This document shows, one piece after another, positions 51,625-53,979 of a stretch of DNA of 53,979 nt. Below the pieces are notes generated by a model. The model was not told the origin of the DNA. It worked only from the letters and a program-made list of their open reading frames with translations, and made no database searches. The stretch's first letter is position 1. Every line of letters begins with the position of its first letter. Source of the stretch: an uncultured Ignavibacteria bacterium (lineage in GTDB: Bacteria; Bacteroidota; Ignavibacteria; Kapaibacteriales; UBA2268). The stretch lies in the NCBI GenBank assembly GCA_903862655.1, contig CAIOZA010000148.1, positions 1 to 53,979 on the forward strand. Direction: 5' to 3'. The translations under genes were made by a program, and so were the position numbers.

Positions 51625-53963
51625 TTTACTACTAACTTTCTATAAATTTGTTTGTAATCTGAATCTAAAATCAGAATATACATTCCAGCAGGCAAATCAA
51701 GTTTGATCTTACATTCTTCAAAATTCGGGAAGTATTTAGTTAATACATCATTACCTTTAATGTCTGTAATTCGTAAATGTCCCGTAACATTTAGATCTGA
51801 TTTAATAAATAAATCATCTCCAGTTTTTAATGGATTGGGATATATTTGAACCCAATTATCAACCTGTTTGGTTTCGTTTACATCGGACAGATAATCATAA
51901 ATTCTAAGAACGATGTTATCCAGAAAAATTCCATCCTCATGAACCGCATTATCGGATAACATACCAAACCTGAGTAAAATGCTGTTTCCAACATATTTTT
52001 TAAGATTTATCCTTTTAGATTGCCATATCAATGAAGTACCCGAAAAGCCAAATTCGCCACTTTTTATACTTGTTTTATTTTTTGTGGAGCCTTCAATCAT
52101 TCTTTCTGCAATTTGTTTTTGCCAGGTCTTTCCCTGATCCGATGATATCTCAACCACACCGAAATCGAATGATGGCTCAGTTTGCCAATATGCATCAAAT
52201 ACTAGTTCTGCATTATTGCAATTTAAATCAATTGGTTTTAACATTGTCAAATAGTTTCTTGAAGAATCAATATAATTGCCAGAAGGAGAATCTGTAAAAA
52301 CCATACTTTTTCTACCAGAATCATAATATGGTCCCCATGTTCCAACATCCCAAGAACCAGAAAGTGATCCATTTGAATATAGATTGATATCCTGGTAAGA
52401 GTAAACAGGAATAGAGAATACATCCTCCCTGTCGCAATCATCCTGATTAATAACAATACTAAAAGGCACACCTGTACCATTTATTAGAATTTTTCTGTCA
52501 ATTTCAACAGGAAATACTATATCTTTCCTTTCACCAGGATTTAAATTAGCAACACTAACTGAATCCTTAATAATTATACCTTTGATTTCAACTTTAATAT
52601 AGATTTTGACAGATTTCGATTGTCTGTTAACCCCTATATTGATCAATGTCAGCTTCAGGGATGTTTCATTTTTATCATTTAATAATTCTAACTTAGAAGG
52701 ACGAATATTGTAATCAGCTGACCAAAGTAGCTGAGAATTCATAAATAAATTATCTTCACCATGTCTAAGAATTCTATCGGGGGTTGTCCAAAAATTATCT
52801 TCTAAGGAACCTATTTCCGGTGTGAAGGCAAATATTTTACCTTTATTACTTATTTCAGTATACATCCAATCATCGGATGAACCTCTAGTGGCATAATTCA
52901 CAGTTTGAATATCCCGGCCAGTAAGATAATTTGTATTTTTAGTGAATTCAAAACCTTGACTTCTGAATAAGTTTGAATCATTTGTTTCTTGTTCAAGCGC
53001 ACTAAAGGGAAAGACCAGAAGATTACTGTAAGTATGATAATTCAAGGCGATTTTAATTTGATTAGCAACGCAAAAATCCCGAATAGCTTGGGTTTCAGGC
53101 TCTGAAAATGGAGAAGCCCCGCGATAAGTAATATCAGCTGGTTTGGCAGATGAACCAAAATTTGGAGCATCCCAGAATTCAATAGGACCATAATTGCGAT
53201 TGAGATCAATACCAAAGGTTGTGTCGGTAGTTTTACGTCTGTTTTTACGCCACAGACCTCCTCCTTTTGGTACTGAAACTTCATTAAAATAATATCCATC
53301 AGGATTTACGACAGGTATGTAGTAAATGGATCTGTTGTTCCATAGAAAAAGAGTTTCAGGGTCATCTGAGTTTAATTTCTCAAAAAAATCATACAAGAAA
53401 TAAATTACAGTTGTTGCAGAGCCAGGCTCTCTAGCATGATGGAGACTTGTCAATAAAATTCCATTGTCTGACTCTGGATTCCCAAAAGTGTAGGCATAAA
53501 TTGGTTTACCTTCTATAGATTGTCCTATTTCAGTTTTAGTTGAAGTAAATTTTGGATAATAAATTGAGAGGGAATCTAATTTTGAATAAATTTCATTTAA
53601 GGTAAAATATCCACCATAAGATCCTAAGGAAAACTTACTTTTTGACAAAATACTTGGATGGTTTTGTTTGTTGAATTGTTCTGATTTTGATTGAAAATCT
53701 TCTATCATATCAGGTATCAGGATATCATAAAAACCACCTAATTGATGGATACGATTCAATTCTGATTCATCGACAATAACATCACACCATGTATTCTTTT
53801 TAATTTGTGAACCTTCAAGATCAATCCCTAAGGTTTGAAACTTTTCAAAAGTGAATTCACTATTAAAATGAATCTTAACCTTTGAGTATTTACCGAAGGA
53901 AAATTGATGTATAGAGAATAAATTAACTAGGATGAAAATCGAGAAGATGACTATTTTTTTCAT
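51621..53963 (-). CDS. T9SS-secreted M14 zinc carboxypeptidase
   Basis: Exported metallopeptidase of 780 residues. Signal peptide 1-24 (IVIFSIFILVNLFSIHQFSFG). The M14 domain spans about 115-430: zinc ligands in SLHHAREPGS (His176, Glu179), substrate contacts in VNPDGYYF, WRKNRRK and GIDLNRNYG, third zinc ligand in NYHTYSNLLVFPF, catalytic Glu in FTPEIGS. A region of about 430-700 with beta-sandwich and adhesion-like features follows, and the last 80 residues (IYPNPLKTGDDLF, LRITDIKGNDVL, LPAGMYILIL) are a T9SS type A sorting domain. It probably trims C-terminal residues from extracellular peptides. Its stop shares bases with that of bshA. Confidence 0.92.
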   Translation of the reverse strand: MKKIVIFSIFILVNLFSIHQFSFGKYSKVKIHFNSEFTFEKFQTLGIDLEGSQIKKNTWCDVIVDESELNRIHQLGGFYDILIPDMIEDFQSKSEQFNKQNHPSILSKSKFSLGSYGGYFTLNEIYSKLDSLSIYYPKFTSTKTEIGQSIEGKPIYAYTFGNPESDNGILLTSLHHAREPGSATTVIYFLYDFFEKLNSDDPETLFLWNNRSIYYIPVVNPDGYYFNEVSVPKGGGLWRKNRRKTTDTTFGIDLNRNYGPIEFWDAPNFGSSAKPADITYRGASPFSEPETQAIRDFCVANQIKIALNYHTYSNLLVFPFSALEQETNDSNLFRSQGFEFTKNTNYLTGRDIQTVNYATRGSSDDWMYTEISNKGKIFAFTPEIGSLEDNFWTTPDRILRHGEDNLFMNSQLLWSADYNIRPSKLELLNDKNETSLKLTLINIGVNRQSKSVKIYIKVEIKGIIIKDSVSVANLNPGERKDIVFPVEIDRKILINGTGVPFSIVINQDDCDREDVFSIPVYSYQDINLYSNGSLSGSWDVGTWGPYYDSGRKSMVFTDSPSGNYIDSSRNYLTMLKPIDLNCNNAELVFDAYWQTEPSFDFGVVEISSDQGKTWQKQIAERMIEGSTKNKTSIKSGEFGFSGTSLIWQSKRINLKKYVGNSILLRFGMLSDNAVHEDGIFLDNIVLRIYDYLSDVNETKQVDNWVQIYPNPLKTGDDLFIKSDLNVTGHLRITDIKGNDVLTKYFPNFEECKIKLDLPAGMYILILDSDYKQIYRKLVVN

Positions 53964-53979
53964 TTTATTTAATAATTAA

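Overview
The window is an AT-rich bacterial chromosome segment from the Bacteroidota/Chlorobiota (FCB) group, plausibly a Kapabacteria- or Ignavibacteria-like lineage. Four secreted proteins end in type IX secretion (T9SS)-type C-terminal sorting domains, there are two TonB-dependent-receptor-type barrels, BshA of bacillithiol synthesis is present, and several intergenic regions carry the group's own promoter form (TTTG, 20-21 nt, TAnnTTTG). Exact placement is inference. I see no insertion sequence, phage gene, CRISPR array or rRNA. Layout from the left: a truncated TonB-receptor-like gene abuts gyrA on the minus strand. Next is a 522-base gene-free, very AT-rich stretch with the gyrA promoter, a perfect DnaA box and a strong candidate for an independent structured RNA (own promoter, 114-nt rod-like fold, own terminator). 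Then come a cysteine-rich T9SS gene broken by two in-frame stops, a propeller-type T9SS protein and a full-length TonB receptor. At 10.3-15.7 kb are a CoA-binding protein, an M15 peptidase, an alpha/beta-hydrolase-like protein lacking its nucleophile serine, an rRNA pseudouridine synthase, and a compact signalling operon (small domain protein, HDOD protein, GAF histidine kinase). At 15.9-21.7 kb are rpsA, cinA-tsaD and, convergent, sucC. At 21.9-25.5 kb is a three-gene minus-strand operon for a methylcrotonyl-CoA-type carboxylase whose biotin carboxylase and biotin carrier are separate genes. At 25.7-30.5 kb are a FISUMP-domain protein, a tRNA with anticodon CAT, an outer-membrane-like protein, a TPR protein and rsgA. 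At 30.6-40.7 kb the plus strand carries recJ, a Dna2-like nuclease-helicase, a lipoprotein, yebC, ruvC, trxB and waaA, so DNA end-processing and recombination genes are concentrated here. At 40.9-50.5 kb the minus strand carries a T9SS propeller protein, smc, a membrane histidine kinase, hisS, panC and a YigZ-family gene. The window ends with bshA (plus) convergent with an M14 carboxypeptidase with a T9SS tail. Most genes are core housekeeping. The items most worth following up are the structured RNA near 4.7-4.86 kb, the recJ/Dna2-like pair, the HDOD/kinase operon, and the genes with anomalous coding signals (broken Cys-rich gene, waaA start, nucleophile-less hydrolase).
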